Assembly: GCA_024695815.1 (NCBI GenBank)
Contig: JAILHK010000014.1
Location: 1-64,000 of the forward strand
From: Prevotella sp.
GTDB lineage: Bacteria > Bacteroidota > Bacteroidia > Bacteroidales > Bacteroidaceae
Length of the DNA stretch: 64,000 nucleotides
Direction: 5' to 3'
The position numbers and the translations under genes were made by a program. Below are positions 17,458-25,670 of this stretch, in pieces; position 1 is the first letter of the stretch; the number at the start of each line of letters is the position of its first letter. The notes below the pieces were generated by a model, which searched no databases, was not told where the DNA came from, and was given only the letters and a program-made list of their open reading frames with translations.

Positions 17458-18405
17458 ATGACATACAAGGCTGACGAACACCGCTATGATGAAGGCGGCA
17501 TGACATTCAAAAGATGTGGTAACAGTGGTGTACTGCTGCCACAGGTATCTTTAGGTTTCTGGCATAACTTCGGAAGCGTGGATCCCTACGAGCGTTCACG
17601 CGAAATCACACGTTATGCCTTCGACCATGGCATCACCCATTTCGACCTGGCCAACAACTACGGACCGGTCTATGGATCGGCCGAGGAGACCATGGGCCGA
17701 CTGATGGACGACACCTTCCGTCCTTATCGCGACGAGCTGTTCATCGCCTCTAAGGCCGGCTACGACATGTGGCCTGGTCCTTATGGAAACTGGGGCTCCA
17801 GGAAATACCTCATGGCTTCGCTCGACCAGAGTCTGAAGCGCATGCACCTGGACTATGTGGACCTGTTCTACAGCCACCGCTACGACCCCAGCACCCCGCT
17901 TGAAGAGACCCTTCAGGCACTGGTCGATATCGTTCGCAGCGGGAAAGCCCTTTATATTGGCATCTCTCGCTGGCCACTCGAAGCCACCCGTTTTGCCTAC
18001 AACTACCTGAAGGAGCGCGATGTGCCCCTGCTCATCTATCAGGGTCGTCTGAACATGCTGGACCGCGAACCACAGGAGTCAGGCATTATGGACTTCTGTG
18101 CCGAGCACGGTGTAGGCTTCATCTCGTTCTCGCCACTGGCACAAGGACTGCTCACCGACCGCTACCTCAATGGCATTCCTGCCGACTCGCGCATGTCGAA
18201 GGGCAAGTTCCTGAAGGAGAGCGCCCTCACCCCCGAGCTCTTGGAGCGTCTGCGCGGCTATAATGTCGAGGCCCAGCAGCAAGGCATGACGCTGGCAGAA
18301 TATGCCCTTCGCTGGATTTTGAAGCAGCGTGGCGTCACCTCCGTACTTGTTGGCGCCAGCAGCACCGCCCAGTTAGAGAAGAATCTGAAGTGTGTGAAAG
18401 AGTAG
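17458..18405 (+). CDS. Aldo/keto reductase, YghZ-like
   Basis: About 315 residues, cytoplasmic. Catalytic tetrad positions are visible: Asp in THFDLANNYG with Tyr, Lys in ASKAGYD, His in FYSHRYD. GPVYGSAEETMG and the NADPH-binding end (SVLVGASSTAQLEKNL) fit the AKR14/YghZ group, which reduces L-glyceraldehyde 3-phosphate and methylglyoxal. ATG codons exist at 17452 and 17458; the second is preferred because AAGGAG lies 7 nt before it. The next gene begins one base after the stop, so the two are translationally linked. Its place inside a hydrolase island is unexplained. Confidence 0.88.
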   Translation: MTYKADEHRYDEGGMTFKRCGNSGVLLPQVSLGFWHNFGSVDPYERSREITRYAFDHGITHFDLANNYGPVYGSAEETMGRLMDDTFRPYRDELFIASKAGYDMWPGPYGNWGSRKYLMASLDQSLKRMHLDYVDLFYSHRYDPSTPLEETLQALVDIVRSGKALYIGISRWPLEATRFAYNYLKERDVPLLIYQGRLNMLDREPQESGIMDFCAEHGVGFISFSPLAQGLLTDRYLNGIPADSRMSKGKFLKESALTPELLERLRGYNVEAQQQGMTLAEYALRWILKQRGVTSVLVGASSTAQLEKNLKCVKE

Positions 18406-18406
18406 C

Positions 18407-19219
18407 ATGAAACAAGTTCTTCTGGTCAACGATATCGCAGGTTATGGAAAGGTAGGCATGGCAGCCATGCTACCCATCCTTAACTATATGGGTATTCCCG
18501 CCTTCAACCTTCCCACAGCCTTAGTATCAAACACCCTGAACTACGGCGACTTTGCACAACTTGACACCACTGAATATATGCGCCAGACGCTTCCCGTGTG
18601 GAAACGTCTGGGCTTTCATTTTGACGCCATCTGTACCGGACTGATGTTCAGCGAGGAACAGGCCCGCCTGGTGGCCGATTTCTGTCGTGAACAGGCCAAG
18701 ACCGGCTGCACCGTGTTTGTCGATCCCGTGATGGGCGACGGCGGCAGCCTCTACCACGGCATCGGTCAGCAACAGGTAGAGCTGATGCGCGAGATGGTCA
18801 GCGTGGCACACGTTATCTTCCCCAACTACACCGAGGCCTGCTATCTGGCTGGTGTGCCGTTTCAGGAAGAAGGTCTCACACGCCGCGAGGCCTGTCAGCT
18901 GCTCGACCGTCTGGTGGCTTTGGGTGCCCATTCGGCCCTCATCACCAGCTGCATCATCGACGATAAGAATCAAGTGGCAGGCTACGATGCCAACACCGGC
19001 AAGTATTTCCTCCACGAATACAACGAGATTCCCGGTCTGTTTCATGGCACCGGCGACATCTTCTCGGCCGTACTCATCGGCCACATGCTGAAGGGCGAAT
19101 CGCTCTCGGCCAGCACCCGTCAGGCCATGGATGTGGTCCGCGAGATGATCTACCGCAACCGCGATGTTGAAGACCGCATGTGCGGCATCTACATAGAGCG
19201 TTGTCTAGACCTGCTCTGA
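18407..19219 (+). CDS. Pyridoxal/pyridoxamine kinase-like protein (PfkB-type)
   Basis: 270 residues. NDIAGYGKVGMAAMLPIL at the start, the Mg/ATP motif VFVDPVMGDGGSLY (~103-116), NYTEACYL, and the anion-hole motif HGTGDIFSAVLIGH (~220-233) are those of PdxK/PdxY kinases, which phosphorylate vitamin B6 vitamers using ATP. Unlike the ThiD-like protein at 284-1201, all catalytic motifs are intact. It begins one base after the aldo-keto reductase stop. A link between the two (aldehyde vitamer reduction and phosphorylation) is possible but speculative. Confidence 0.85.
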   Translation: MKQVLLVNDIAGYGKVGMAAMLPILNYMGIPAFNLPTALVSNTLNYGDFAQLDTTEYMRQTLPVWKRLGFHFDAICTGLMFSEEQARLVADFCREQAKTGCTVFVDPVMGDGGSLYHGIGQQQVELMREMVSVAHVIFPNYTEACYLAGVPFQEEGLTRREACQLLDRLVALGAHSALITSCIIDDKNQVAGYDANTGKYFLHEYNEIPGLFHGTGDIFSAVLIGHMLKGESLSASTRQAMDVVREMIYRNRDVEDRMCGIYIERCLDLL

Positions 19220-19277
19220 CAGCACCCGACAAGAAAACAAAGTAAGTAATAATTAATAACTAGAATCTAAAAATCGC

Positions 19278-20876
19278 ATGAAGAAGAAAGCATTAGTAGC
19301 ACTCCTGCTACTCGTTTCACTCATGGGCTATGCCCAGACCAAGCTGTACCTGAAAGGTAACATCGTATCAACCCCCATCCAGTTGGAACAGGTCGAAGAC
19401 CAAGTGTGGCAGTCGGAGGTCACCCTCGACGACTCCAACGTCTTTCTGTTCAGCGACAAGTACGTTTACTTCGAGGCTGACCAGCCCTCTTACAAGTCCA
19501 ACAACATCCGCATCAACGGCGGCACCTATACCGTGCGCTTCGACATGGCTACCAAAGCATGGAGCTTTACAGCCCCCGTCGATCCCTACCGCATCTCAGC
19601 CTTCGGCTCGTCGGTATGCAACGGCACTGGCGCTTCGGGCAACAAAGGTTATGCTTACCTCTACGGCGAGATGCTGAAGAACCGTTTCAAGAATAGTGAG
19701 AGCGAGACACCCTTCTACGTTTCGGGCATCGCCATTGGCGGCAACACCACCAATGACCTGCTGAACCGCTATGCCGAGATGACCCGCGATCACGCCCGCT
19801 TTGTCATCATTGGTCTTTCAATGGGTAACGAGGGCATCCATGGTGCTGCCGACCAGCAGAAGATTTTCAATCAGTTTGCCAACAACATGCAGTTGCTCAT
19901 CCGCAAAATCAAGGCCGACGGCAAGATTCCCGTGGTGATGAACAACTACACCCGTGCCGACTATACCCCTGAAGACTATAACTATATCAAGCAGATGAAC
20001 CTGCTCATCCATAGCTGGGACGTATCTTCGTTCAACACGCTGGGTGCCATCGACGATGGCATGGGCCACTGGGCTTCTGGCTATAAGGACGACGACTACC
20101 ACCCCACCACGGCTGGTCATCAGGAGTTCTTCTATGCCATGACACCATCACTCTTCGACGCCATCAACAGCGGTAAGACACAGCCCGTGCGCAACACCAC
20201 TGCTGCCATGCAACTGGGACAGGGCGACGTGGTTAGCTTCCAGGGCGAAGGCACCGTACACCCCTTCACCATCAGTCTGCGTGTGAAAGGCGGCAACGCT
20301 GGTCGTCTGCTCACGCTGAAGGCCACCAGAGGTACCCGCGAGGCCAACCTGTCGGTCAATGCCGACGGTAAGGTTGTTTACACCAGCATGTACAACGACC
20401 AGATGACGGTTGATGCCCCCATCAACGACGATCAGTGGCACACCATCACGCTGACCCACTACTACGCCCAGCGCCGTGTGCTGCTCTATGTTGACAACAA
20501 GTCTGTAGAGGCCAACGAGCGCATCAACACACAGTTTGCCACCATCGTAGGCGACTCTACCAGTCAGGTATCACGCCAGTTCAGCGAGCTGTTCTTCTGG
20601 CGTTCAGCTTTCTGTCCTGAAGAGATTGAGCAGTTGAATGCAGGCAAGATGCTGAAGTCCAGCCTCGAGCTCTACGTGCCCATGGTTGCCCCCGACCAGT
20701 TGGAGAACAAGGCCATGAGCCTCAACACCGTCGACTACGTGTCGAAGCAGACCACAGGCATCCGTCCTGCGGTAAAAACGGACGCCCCAACAAGACGCTA
20801 TGACTTGTCGGGGCGTGCAGTAAAAAACGATCGAAAAGGTATTATCGTACAAAACGGTCGTAAGTATGCGCTGTAA
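19278..20876 (+). CDS. Secreted SGNH/GDSL hydrolase with LamG-like domain
   Basis: 532 residues with signal peptide ending GYAQ. A short SusE-like beta domain (~22-100) precedes the SGNH fold. Block I is FGSSVCNGTG (catalytic Ser112; the GDS Asp is Ser here), block III GLSMGNEG, block V DDDYHPTTAGH (Asp272, His275). Residues ~310-480 look like a concanavalin/LamG jelly roll (DQWHTITLTHYY, RRVLLYVDNK). The C-terminus is RYDLSGRAVKNDRKGIIV. Such enzymes usually remove acetyl or other esters from glycans. It converges with the GH43 gene with a gap of 3 bp. Confidence 0.85.
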   Translation: MKKKALVALLLLVSLMGYAQTKLYLKGNIVSTPIQLEQVEDQVWQSEVTLDDSNVFLFSDKYVYFEADQPSYKSNNIRINGGTYTVRFDMATKAWSFTAPVDPYRISAFGSSVCNGTGASGNKGYAYLYGEMLKNRFKNSESETPFYVSGIAIGGNTTNDLLNRYAEMTRDHARFVIIGLSMGNEGIHGAADQQKIFNQFANNMQLLIRKIKADGKIPVVMNNYTRADYTPEDYNYIKQMNLLIHSWDVSSFNTLGAIDDGMGHWASGYKDDDYHPTTAGHQEFFYAMTPSLFDAINSGKTQPVRNTTAAMQLGQGDVVSFQGEGTVHPFTISLRVKGGNAGRLLTLKATRGTREANLSVNADGKVVYTSMYNDQMTVDAPINDDQWHTITLTHYYAQRRVLLYVDNKSVEANERINTQFATIVGDSTSQVSRQFSELFFWRSAFCPEEIEQLNAGKMLKSSLELYVPMVAPDQLENKAMSLNTVDYVSKQTTGIRPAVKTDAPTRRYDLSGRAVKNDRKGIIVQNGRKYAL

Positions 20877-20879
20877 GCA

Positions 20880-23753
20880 TCACTTTACGACAACCTTACG
20901 TCCGTTAACGAGATAAATTCCACATGGCAAATTGCTATCCAGCGATTTGCCATTTTTTATGGCCCTACCCTGCAGGTCGTAAACCACTGTGGCAGGAGTA
21001 GCTTGCTGTTGTGTCATGTCGGCAATACCGGTGGGGTTCAGTGTCCAGAAGTCAAACACGCGGTTCTCCATCGTATTCAGCGCCAGCACCTCGGCAAACG
21101 ACAGCGAACGGTCGTACACCAAGAGGTCATCATAGCATGCATCGGGCGTGCCCCAGTAGCCACCATTACCCAGATACAGGTACTGACAAGCCGACAGGTG
21201 GTTCAGCACAATATTATAGTCGAAGTCTGCCACCTTGCTGACGGCCGTACCTTTCAGTTTGCCATTGGCAGAGCTGAACGACTTCTGACCTCCCGAGATA
21301 TAAAGCTTGATACCGTCTTTGGTAAAGCTCAGCGTCACGAGTTGCCACTTGTCTTGCGACAGCAACTTAGCCTCTGTGCTCTCTGGGTGGTTCAGGTCCA
21401 GCCAGTTGTTCCACACCTCGCTGGTCGCATTCTCTGTCTTGCCATCGTTGTAGCCCAGATAGGCATTACCCGTAAAGAACAGGCGTGCCGTACCGTCGAT
21501 GGCACCCAGCAATGTACCGTATAGGTCGTTGGTGGTGCGTTTCACCCAAAACGAGATGGCAGCACCATTCTCCAGGTTCTTGCCGTAGAGCGGGTTGGGA
21601 ACAGCCACGTAGCCCTCGTTCTTATTCGCCGACTGGAAGGTATGTACCACACGTCCGGTGCGCATGGGGTCGCCATCTTCCAATGCGGGCTTGGTACCGC
21701 TGCCACTCTTGTCCAGTGTAGCCTCCTGAGTAGCGTCAAACGAGTTGCTGAGCTGTTGGTGGTCAAAGCCATAGTGAGCCAGCATACCGCCTTGCCAGTT
21801 GGCAGTGGGAACACTCTCTTTAGTAGCATATACCTTATAATTCTGTGTCCAGTAGTAGTCTGCCACATCCAGTCGTGCCGTGAGTGTCAGTGGCACATCT
21901 TGTGTCAGTCCGCTGGGATTATACTTTCCGTAGGCAGAGATCACCTCCGGTTGTTCGCTCTCCCAGCTCAGTACCGAGTTGGGTGAGGTGCAACCAATGT
22001 TGTTCAGATACACATCCTTACTGATATATTGGTTCTGCGTCACGGGCACCGTCATGTTGTTCAGCATCCATGCCAGCTCGTACTTAGGCATCAGCTTGTG
22101 GGCCCAAATGTTCACACCCGACTCAGCGCAGGCACTGATAGAGAGCGCATGCATAGACTGGTTGTCCATCACCTCTTCGATGGCCACGCCCTCATACACT
22201 ATGTTGTTAAGCGTCAGTGTGACATAGCCCGTGCCCTCGGTCATGCTCCATGAGCCCGTGTACTTACCCGTCACGGTGCCGTCGGCATTCAGGTTCACCG
22301 TCACTGGCTCCACCTGTTCCAGCTGTGTGCGGTTGTTCGAGAACTTATGCATCAGCAGACTGTAGGTACCGGTCATCTCTTCCAAGGAGAACGGCTGTTT
22401 AGTGGCAATATCCTGGTCGTTGGTTTGCTCACCATTATATTCGAAGGGAGCAGCTACCAGCCAACCATCCTTGTTCTGGAACACCTGATGCACGCGCACC
22501 AAGTGGCCCTCGTCACCGGCTTTCTCGTCATTACAGAAGCGCGTGTGATAGACCAGATACGTACGTCCGTCGGGTGCCGCAATGATCGAGTTGTGACCTT
22601 GCGAGCGCTCTCCCTGCTGCATGTAGCCCCAGTGACTGTAGGGGCCTAACAGCTTCTCGCCGCGAGCGGGCGCATTATTGCCGAAGTTCAAGACATAACC
22701 CGTATATATAGGCGAGCGTTTGCTGGGATCGGAATAGGGCCCGTCAGGATTCTCCGAGCGATACACACGCATGTTGTAATCGCCATTCTGCTGCAGTTCG
22801 CCATAGGTCACAAACAGATAGTAATAGCCACCAATATATTCTATATAGGGTGCCTCACCCGATGAGTAGTAGCCACCTGCTATCTTCTTGCCGAAGTAGG
22901 CATCGCTGGTGTTGCTGTTCTCGTACTCCACGTCATAGTCGCGCAGTCCCGTCTGCTCGTTCAGCTCCAGAATGAAGATACCACCCGACCACGAGCCGTA
23001 GGCCATCCACAGCTTACCCTCCTCGTCGTAGAACACACAGGGGTCGATATTGTTTGGGAAACTGGGCTTCGTAATGCTGGCCCAAGGACTGTTATAGCGT
23101 GAGGGCAGCGACGGCTGTGTGCCCAGCACCAGTTCCAGGTCTGTCTTCTTATAGTCCGTGTTGGCGTTCAGGCCAAAGCCGCTGATCACCACCGGACCCT
23201 GATATTCGTAAGGTCCCTCGATATTATCAGACGTCAGCAGGATGATGCTCGAGTTCCACTTCGGTCCGTTGATGCTCAGATACTGGCACCACTTCTGCAT
23301 AATGGGGTTCCAAATCACGTCCGGTGCCCACATGTTGCCATTGATATTCCACGCATTGCCGTTGCCGTCTCTCCACGAAGGATAGGCAGCCGCCCACTCA
23401 TAGGCGTTGAAAGCGGGGAAGTCCACCTCCTGACCACCCTTCGTCACCTTTGTCACTCGAGGCGTCACGAAAGCCGATTCGTTCGAAGCATTATTGTTGG
23501 TTCCCACCTTCCATGGCGAGTTGAACCACGTCCAGTTCTGCAAGTCCTGTGTCCAGGCCTGCGCACGGTGTGAACCGAAGATATAGTAGCGTTTGCTTTT
23601 AGGTTCCCAGACCACAGAAGGGTCGTGCACGCTGATGTAGTTCTTGCTTGTGGCCTTATACAGCGTCTTAGCTTCCGTCTGTGTTAACTCTGTCTGGGCG
23701 GTGCTGTTCAGTGCCAGCAACCCCATAGTTAACAGTGTAAAGATTCTCCTCAT
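20880..23753 (-). CDS. Secreted GH43 arabinanase-like enzyme with LamG domain
   Basis: 957 residues with signal peptide ending STAQ. The five-bladed propeller shows the base Asp44 in SVHDPSVVWE, a second Asp in NNIDPCVFYDEEGKLWMAYG, and the acid Glu in GEAPYIEYIGGYYYLF, as in endo-arabinanases (GH43_4/5). RSQGHNSI and TYLVYHTRF follow. The middle matches the extra C-terminal beta-barrel of arabinanases, then a LamG domain (~680-900). The tag is VVYDLQGRAIKNG...CGIYLVNGRK. It is transcribed alone from its own promoter against the rest of the island, so it may respond to a different, pectin-side-chain, signal. Confidence 0.9.
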   Translation of the reverse strand: MRRIFTLLTMGLLALNSTAQTELTQTEAKTLYKATSKNYISVHDPSVVWEPKSKRYYIFGSHRAQAWTQDLQNWTWFNSPWKVGTNNNASNESAFVTPRVTKVTKGGQEVDFPAFNAYEWAAAYPSWRDGNGNAWNINGNMWAPDVIWNPIMQKWCQYLSINGPKWNSSIILLTSDNIEGPYEYQGPVVISGFGLNANTDYKKTDLELVLGTQPSLPSRYNSPWASITKPSFPNNIDPCVFYDEEGKLWMAYGSWSGGIFILELNEQTGLRDYDVEYENSNTSDAYFGKKIAGGYYSSGEAPYIEYIGGYYYLFVTYGELQQNGDYNMRVYRSENPDGPYSDPSKRSPIYTGYVLNFGNNAPARGEKLLGPYSHWGYMQQGERSQGHNSIIAAPDGRTYLVYHTRFCNDEKAGDEGHLVRVHQVFQNKDGWLVAAPFEYNGEQTNDQDIATKQPFSLEEMTGTYSLLMHKFSNNRTQLEQVEPVTVNLNADGTVTGKYTGSWSMTEGTGYVTLTLNNIVYEGVAIEEVMDNQSMHALSISACAESGVNIWAHKLMPKYELAWMLNNMTVPVTQNQYISKDVYLNNIGCTSPNSVLSWESEQPEVISAYGKYNPSGLTQDVPLTLTARLDVADYYWTQNYKVYATKESVPTANWQGGMLAHYGFDHQQLSNSFDATQEATLDKSGSGTKPALEDGDPMRTGRVVHTFQSANKNEGYVAVPNPLYGKNLENGAAISFWVKRTTNDLYGTLLGAIDGTARLFFTGNAYLGYNDGKTENATSEVWNNWLDLNHPESTEAKLLSQDKWQLVTLSFTKDGIKLYISGGQKSFSSANGKLKGTAVSKVADFDYNIVLNHLSACQYLYLGNGGYWGTPDACYDDLLVYDRSLSFAEVLALNTMENRVFDFWTLNPTGIADMTQQQATPATVVYDLQGRAIKNGKSLDSNLPCGIYLVNGRKVVVK

Positions 23754-23784
23754 AATTATCTGCAGATTAGTTGTTTCTTGCTTG

Positions 23785-23815
23785 CAAAGATAAACATTGT
23801 TTTCTTTATTGCCAA
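23785..23815 (-). promoter_or_regulatory. Promoter of the GH43 gene
   Basis: Minus-strand TATCTTTG (23785-23792) with TTG (23813-23815) exactly 20 nt upstream. The start codon is about 30 nt downstream. Confidence 0.8.
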
Positions 23816-23912
23816 ACTTTTACCACAAAAAACAATCCAATCTCGGTCATATAGCGGTATAACAGAGCTACTTTTCCAACCTAAAAGTGCTTTTTCTGCC
23901 GTCGTGAAAAAG

Positions 23913-23956
23913 AACAGCTCCCATCCTGGCCGACAGGCGGTAGGATGGGAGCTGTT
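23913..23956 (-). terminator. Intrinsic terminator after the lipoprotein gene
   Basis: A perfect 15-bp stem (AACAGCTCCCATCCT and its complement) encloses a 14-nt loop and is followed on the minus strand by CTTTTTC. It ends the queC-lipoprotein transcript before the GH43 promoter. Confidence 0.85.
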
Positions 23957-23978
23957 GTTATGTTGACAGGAGTCCTGC

Positions 23979-24875
23979 TTAATCGTCACTGTCCAGTTGC
24001 CAGCCCTTGTCTTCGAAATAGGTGTAGTGCAGTGTTGGCGAAACGAAACGCTGACCGTCGTACACGCCCATCATGATACGACCCACGGGAGTCACGTCTT
24101 CATACTCCATCAGAATCTGGGCCTCCGCGGTATTGTCGCTCGTCTTGCGCACGTTGCGTGCCTTAATCACGTCCAGCTCAAAGGCTTTAAGCATCACATC
24201 CTCGTACTTTTCCTTGGCTTTAGCCTTGTCGTAGGCACTGGCTTTAGAGTCAACGGCCTCTGTAGCTGGCTCATCGGGCTGGAAAGCTTCCTCGCTCTCT
24301 TCGTAGTCAGCCACCGTGTCGGGGGTCTCTACGACAGTTGGTGCTTCGGCCTGTGCTGCAGGCTTTGGAAACTCCTCAGCTTCCACCTTGTACTCGGGAT
24401 ACTTGCTCAGGTCTATCTCCTGATCGAGCTTCAGTTCCTTGGTGTCCTCATCGGGTTCGGCTTCCTGGGGTTCATAGAGCAGAGCACGACCTTTCTCGGT
24501 CAGCTCGACGGTCACGAAATAGGTGTCCACCTCTTCGTTGACATAGTAGCTCTCGGTGGTCCAATATCTATAATAGTAGCCTGCCTGCACGCGGCGCTTC
24601 TTCCTGACGCGCTCTGTCTTTTTCACCACGTCGCACTTGTAGGTCACAATGTCGTTGGCAGCCAACTGGCGCAGCTTGTAGCGATCCTCGTTGTCATTGC
24701 ACTCGTAATAACCGGTGCGAACATTAGCAAAACCTTCAAGACGATGCGTACGCGCCATCTCTTTCTTAAACAGCTTCTTAGCTTTTGATGCACCCAGACT
24801 GTCGGGACTGTCACTGCAAGCCGTCAAACACAGGGCGGCCACCAGAATCAATAACAATGACGATAGTTTCTTCAT
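23979..24875 (-). CDS. Lipoprotein of unknown function
   Basis: 298 residues. The signal peptide has a lipobox LTAC at residues 17-20, so the mature protein is lipid-anchored. A charged region (~40-130) is followed by an acidic, proline-rich, low-complexity linker (~135-215, many Glu, Ala, Pro) and a C-terminal ~75-residue segment (KYEDVMLKAFELDVIKARNV, AQILMEYEDVTPVG). I do not recognise the family. It lies 54 bp downstream of queC and shares its terminator, but a functional link with queuosine synthesis is not evident. Confidence 0.75.
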   Translation of the reverse strand: MKKLSSLLLILVAALCLTACSDSPDSLGASKAKKLFKKEMARTHRLEGFANVRTGYYECNDNEDRYKLRQLAANDIVTYKCDVVKKTERVRKKRRVQAGYYYRYWTTESYYVNEEVDTYFVTVELTEKGRALLYEPQEAEPDEDTKELKLDQEIDLSKYPEYKVEAEEFPKPAAQAEAPTVVETPDTVADYEESEEAFQPDEPATEAVDSKASAYDKAKAKEKYEDVMLKAFELDVIKARNVRKTSDNTAEAQILMEYEDVTPVGRIMMGVYDGQRFVSPTLHYTYFEDKGWQLDSDD

Positions 24876-24929
24876 AATGTAGTAATATTAAAAGGTTAGT
24901 ATAAAAGTAGTTATTGGTATGCAGTAGGA

Positions 24930-25583
24930 TTAGTCTTCATAGACAGTACGGTCGTCGATGCCTGCCAGCTCGAACGCCTCACGGCGCTCTACACAGGTGC
25001 CACAACGACCACAGTGGTGCTCACCACCACGATAGCACGACCACGTCTCGCTGTAGTCGATGCCCAGCTCCTTGCCACGAGCTGCAATCTGCGCCTTCGT
25101 CAAGTTGGTATAGGGCGACAACAGGCGCACACCATTGTACGTACCGGCCTGCGCCGTGGCATCGAAAGCATCTACAAACTCAGGGCGGCAGTCGGGATAG
25201 ATGGTGTGATCGCCGCCGTGATTAGCCATCATGACATACTGCAGGTTGTTGCTCTCGGCCATGCCCACCGCGATAGACAGCATGATGCCGTTGCGGAAAG
25301 GCACCACCGTTGACTTCATGTTCTCATCGGCATAGTGGCCCTCGGGGATGGCATCAGCGCCCGACAGCAGCGAACTGCGGAAATAGGTGGCCATAAACTG
25401 CAGGGGGATGGTGATATGACGGATGCCCAGTCGCTCGCAGTGCATGCGGGCAAAGGGTATCTCGCGGGCATTATGATTGGAGCCATAGTCAAACGAGATG
25501 GCCATCGCAATACGGTCTTTGTAATCGTAGAGCATGGTGGTGGAGTCAACGCCGCCGCTCAAAATCAAAATGCTGTCTTTCAT
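24930..25583 (-). CDS. queC: 7-cyano-7-deazaguanine synthase QueC
   Basis: 217 residues. The PP-loop ATPase motif LSGGVDSTTMLYD (~8-20) and the zinc-binding Cys cluster WSCYRGGEHHCGRCGTC near the end identify QueC, which converts 7-carboxy-7-deazaguanine to preQ0 in queuosine synthesis. No queD, queE or queF is in the window. A minus-strand TATATTTG lies just upstream, and the divergent GH92 gene starts 88 bp away. Confidence 0.97.
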   Translation of the reverse strand: MKDSILILSGGVDSTTMLYDYKDRIAMAISFDYGSNHNAREIPFARMHCERLGIRHITIPLQFMATYFRSSLLSGADAIPEGHYADENMKSTVVPFRNGIMLSIAVGMAESNNLQYVMMANHGGDHTIYPDCRPEFVDAFDATAQAGTYNGVRLLSPYTNLTKAQIAARGKELGIDYSETWSCYRGGEHHCGRCGTCVERREAFELAGIDDRTVYED

Positions 25584-25606
25584 ATTCTTTCTCTGCTATT
25601 CGGTTG

Positions 25607-25614
25607 CAAATATA
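25607..25614 (-). promoter_or_regulatory. Promoter (-7) of queC
   Basis: Minus-strand TATATTTG is a perfect TAnnTTTG. No clear TTG is seen at the expected distance. Confidence 0.5.
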
Positions 25615-25658
25615 TGCAATTAATTTTAATTGGAGCACATTCAAAAGGAAAAAATGTA

Positions 25659-25666
25659 TATCTTTG
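25659..25666 (+). promoter_or_regulatory. Promoter (-7) of the GH92 operon, abutting the start codon
   Basis: TATCTTTG ends 4 nt before the ATG at 25671, so the transcript would be leaderless or nearly so. The nearest TTGG (25630) is 26 nt away, longer than usual. Confidence 0.55.
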
Positions 25667-25670
25667 CACT

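Noticed and set aside
25335..25670. Upstream extension of the GH92 reading frame
   Set aside because: It would be antisense to queC and would place the promoter inside the gene; the signal peptide begins at 25671.
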